DNA of 21,508 nt from a virus. The notes beneath the pieces are model-generated. The model saw nothing but the letters and a program-made list of their open reading frames with translations, was not told where the DNA came from and did no database searches. The stretch is from positions 1 through 21,508 of IMG/VR virus record IMGVR_UViG_3300049008_000044; one strand, written 5' to 3'. Shown here in pieces: positions 20,875 to 21,508 of the stretch (its first letter is position 1; each line of letters begins with the position of its first letter). A program made the translations under genes and the position numbers.

Positions 20875-21508
20875 AAAGCCTCCTTTGTAATGAAGCTGGT
20901 TAAGGGTATATCTCAATATCCTCGGAAACCACCTTAGGTTATACATATCTGATTAATACTATGACTGTATCTCTCCGAAGGTAAGCAACATTAAAGACTA
21001 CCTTAGTGGATAGCTAAATGATAGACCTTCGATACTTAACATTAAATGTAGTTAATAGCAGCAGTAGTATATACCAGATGATAGCAAAGAGGATACCTAT
21101 TGTAAGTGTAACAGCTTAATGACTCAGGTAGGTAGAGAGTACAAGTGCATAACCAAATGTGTGTATATACTCTACGTTAAGGAGCATCCCCTAGGCAAGC
21201 AATAAGACACCCTTAGATTAAACCCTCTCCTAAGTAGACTATCTTAGTTACGTTTTGGAGTTACTCTAACAGAGGTACACATACATAGGAACCTCAAGGT
21301 TACAACCTACATAACATAACACTTAGGAATATACAGCTATAACTACTGATAGCTTAGTGGCTGCTATTAGCTCTCCCTTAGAGCACCTTACTGAATACAT
21401 AGTACAGATACCTAGGAGTTATAGTAAATAGCAGCTACCTTAGTATATATCTATTTAAGATAACACTTAGGATATACTCAGCTATTACTTAACAGCTTAG
21501 TGTCTGCT
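20875..21508. other. Non-coding region, right part, upstream of all genes
   Basis: No credible gene on either strand. The stretch is AT-rich, dense in CCTAAG/CCTTAG words and TATATAC-like runs, and includes the first degenerate repeat unit (from about 21319) and the right copy of the 58-bp repeat. None of the strong GYACCTTATATAGAAAG sites occurs here, so how the first gene is transcribed is unclear. With bases 1-512 it makes a continuous ~1.1-kb non-coding region across the join, the best candidate for an origin, packaging site or genome terminus. Confidence 0.6.
21319..21508. repeat. Degenerate tandem repeats and right copy of the 58-bp repeat
   Basis: A unit opening with ACTTAGGAATATA (21321) recurs as ACTTAGGATATA at 21465 (equal to 15 on the left) and ACTTAGGAATATA at 131. 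Shared later words include AGCTTAGTG, TGCTAT and CTACCTTAGTATATATCTAT / CTACCTAAGTATATACCTAT. The unit is 144 bp then 116 bp long. Bases 21451-21508 equal 1-58. Confidence 0.75.

Noticed and set aside
20875-20946. Longer start of the possible small terminase gene
   Set aside because: The extension has no ribosome site, while AAAGGAGG lies directly before the internal ATG at 20874.

Overview
The window is phage DNA, most likely from a podovirus-like phage of a Gram-negative bacterium. The evidence is a large terminase, a DUF4055-type portal, a MuF-type minor head protein, a collar/kelch tail fibre, an M15 endolysin and a nested Rz/Rz1 spanin pair, which implies an outer membrane. Every gene I can support lies on the minus strand, so genes are read from right to left. 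The last 58 bases repeat the first 58 exactly, so the contig closes into a circle of 21,450 bp or carries a direct terminal repeat.

Layout in the direction of transcription: (1) a non-coding, CCTAAG-rich, repeat-bearing stretch (20875-21508, continuing into 1-512 across the join); (2) a possible small terminase, two paralogous HNH/AP2-like genes with a 68-residue gene between them, and a terminator; (3) large terminase, M15 endolysin, Gp49-like protein, a 62-residue protein and the kelch tail fibre; (4) Rz/Rz1 and a membrane coiled-coil protein (possible holin); (5) portal, a 122-residue structural protein and a LamG protein; (6) a 1,678-residue protein; (7) an accessory region with NADAR/YbiA, SleB-like wall hydrolase, AP2-like protein, GNAT acetyltransferase, ThyX and many small coupled genes, ending at a terminator near 513-575.

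The central observation is the 1,678-residue protein. Its N-terminal part is a MuF head-morphogenesis domain. Its C-terminal ~900 residues carry the full set of T7-type single-subunit RNA polymerase motifs: the DxRxRVY box, motif A Asp1148, motif B R-x3-K-x7-Y-G at 1210-1223, the HSxD box at 1551, and motif C HD at 1576-1577. MuF proteins are internal head proteins bound near the portal, so this looks like a polymerase packaged in the virion and delivered with the DNA, similar in concept to the N4 virion polymerase but attached through MuF.

Four nearly identical 17-bp sites (GYACCTTATATAGAAAG on the minus strand) sit at gene ends. They resemble T7/SP6-type promoters (TATAG then purines), and each is followed at once by an RNA hairpin and then a ribosome site and start codon. 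Together with two terminators of unusual interlocking design, they divide the genome into transcription units that a single-subunit polymerase could drive.

No major capsid protein, tail tube, DNA polymerase, primase or helicase is visible, although packaging, portal, lysis and fibre genes are present. The window is therefore one part of a larger or multipartite phage, a helper-dependent element, or a contig closed artificially through the repeats. Sequence alone cannot choose between these.
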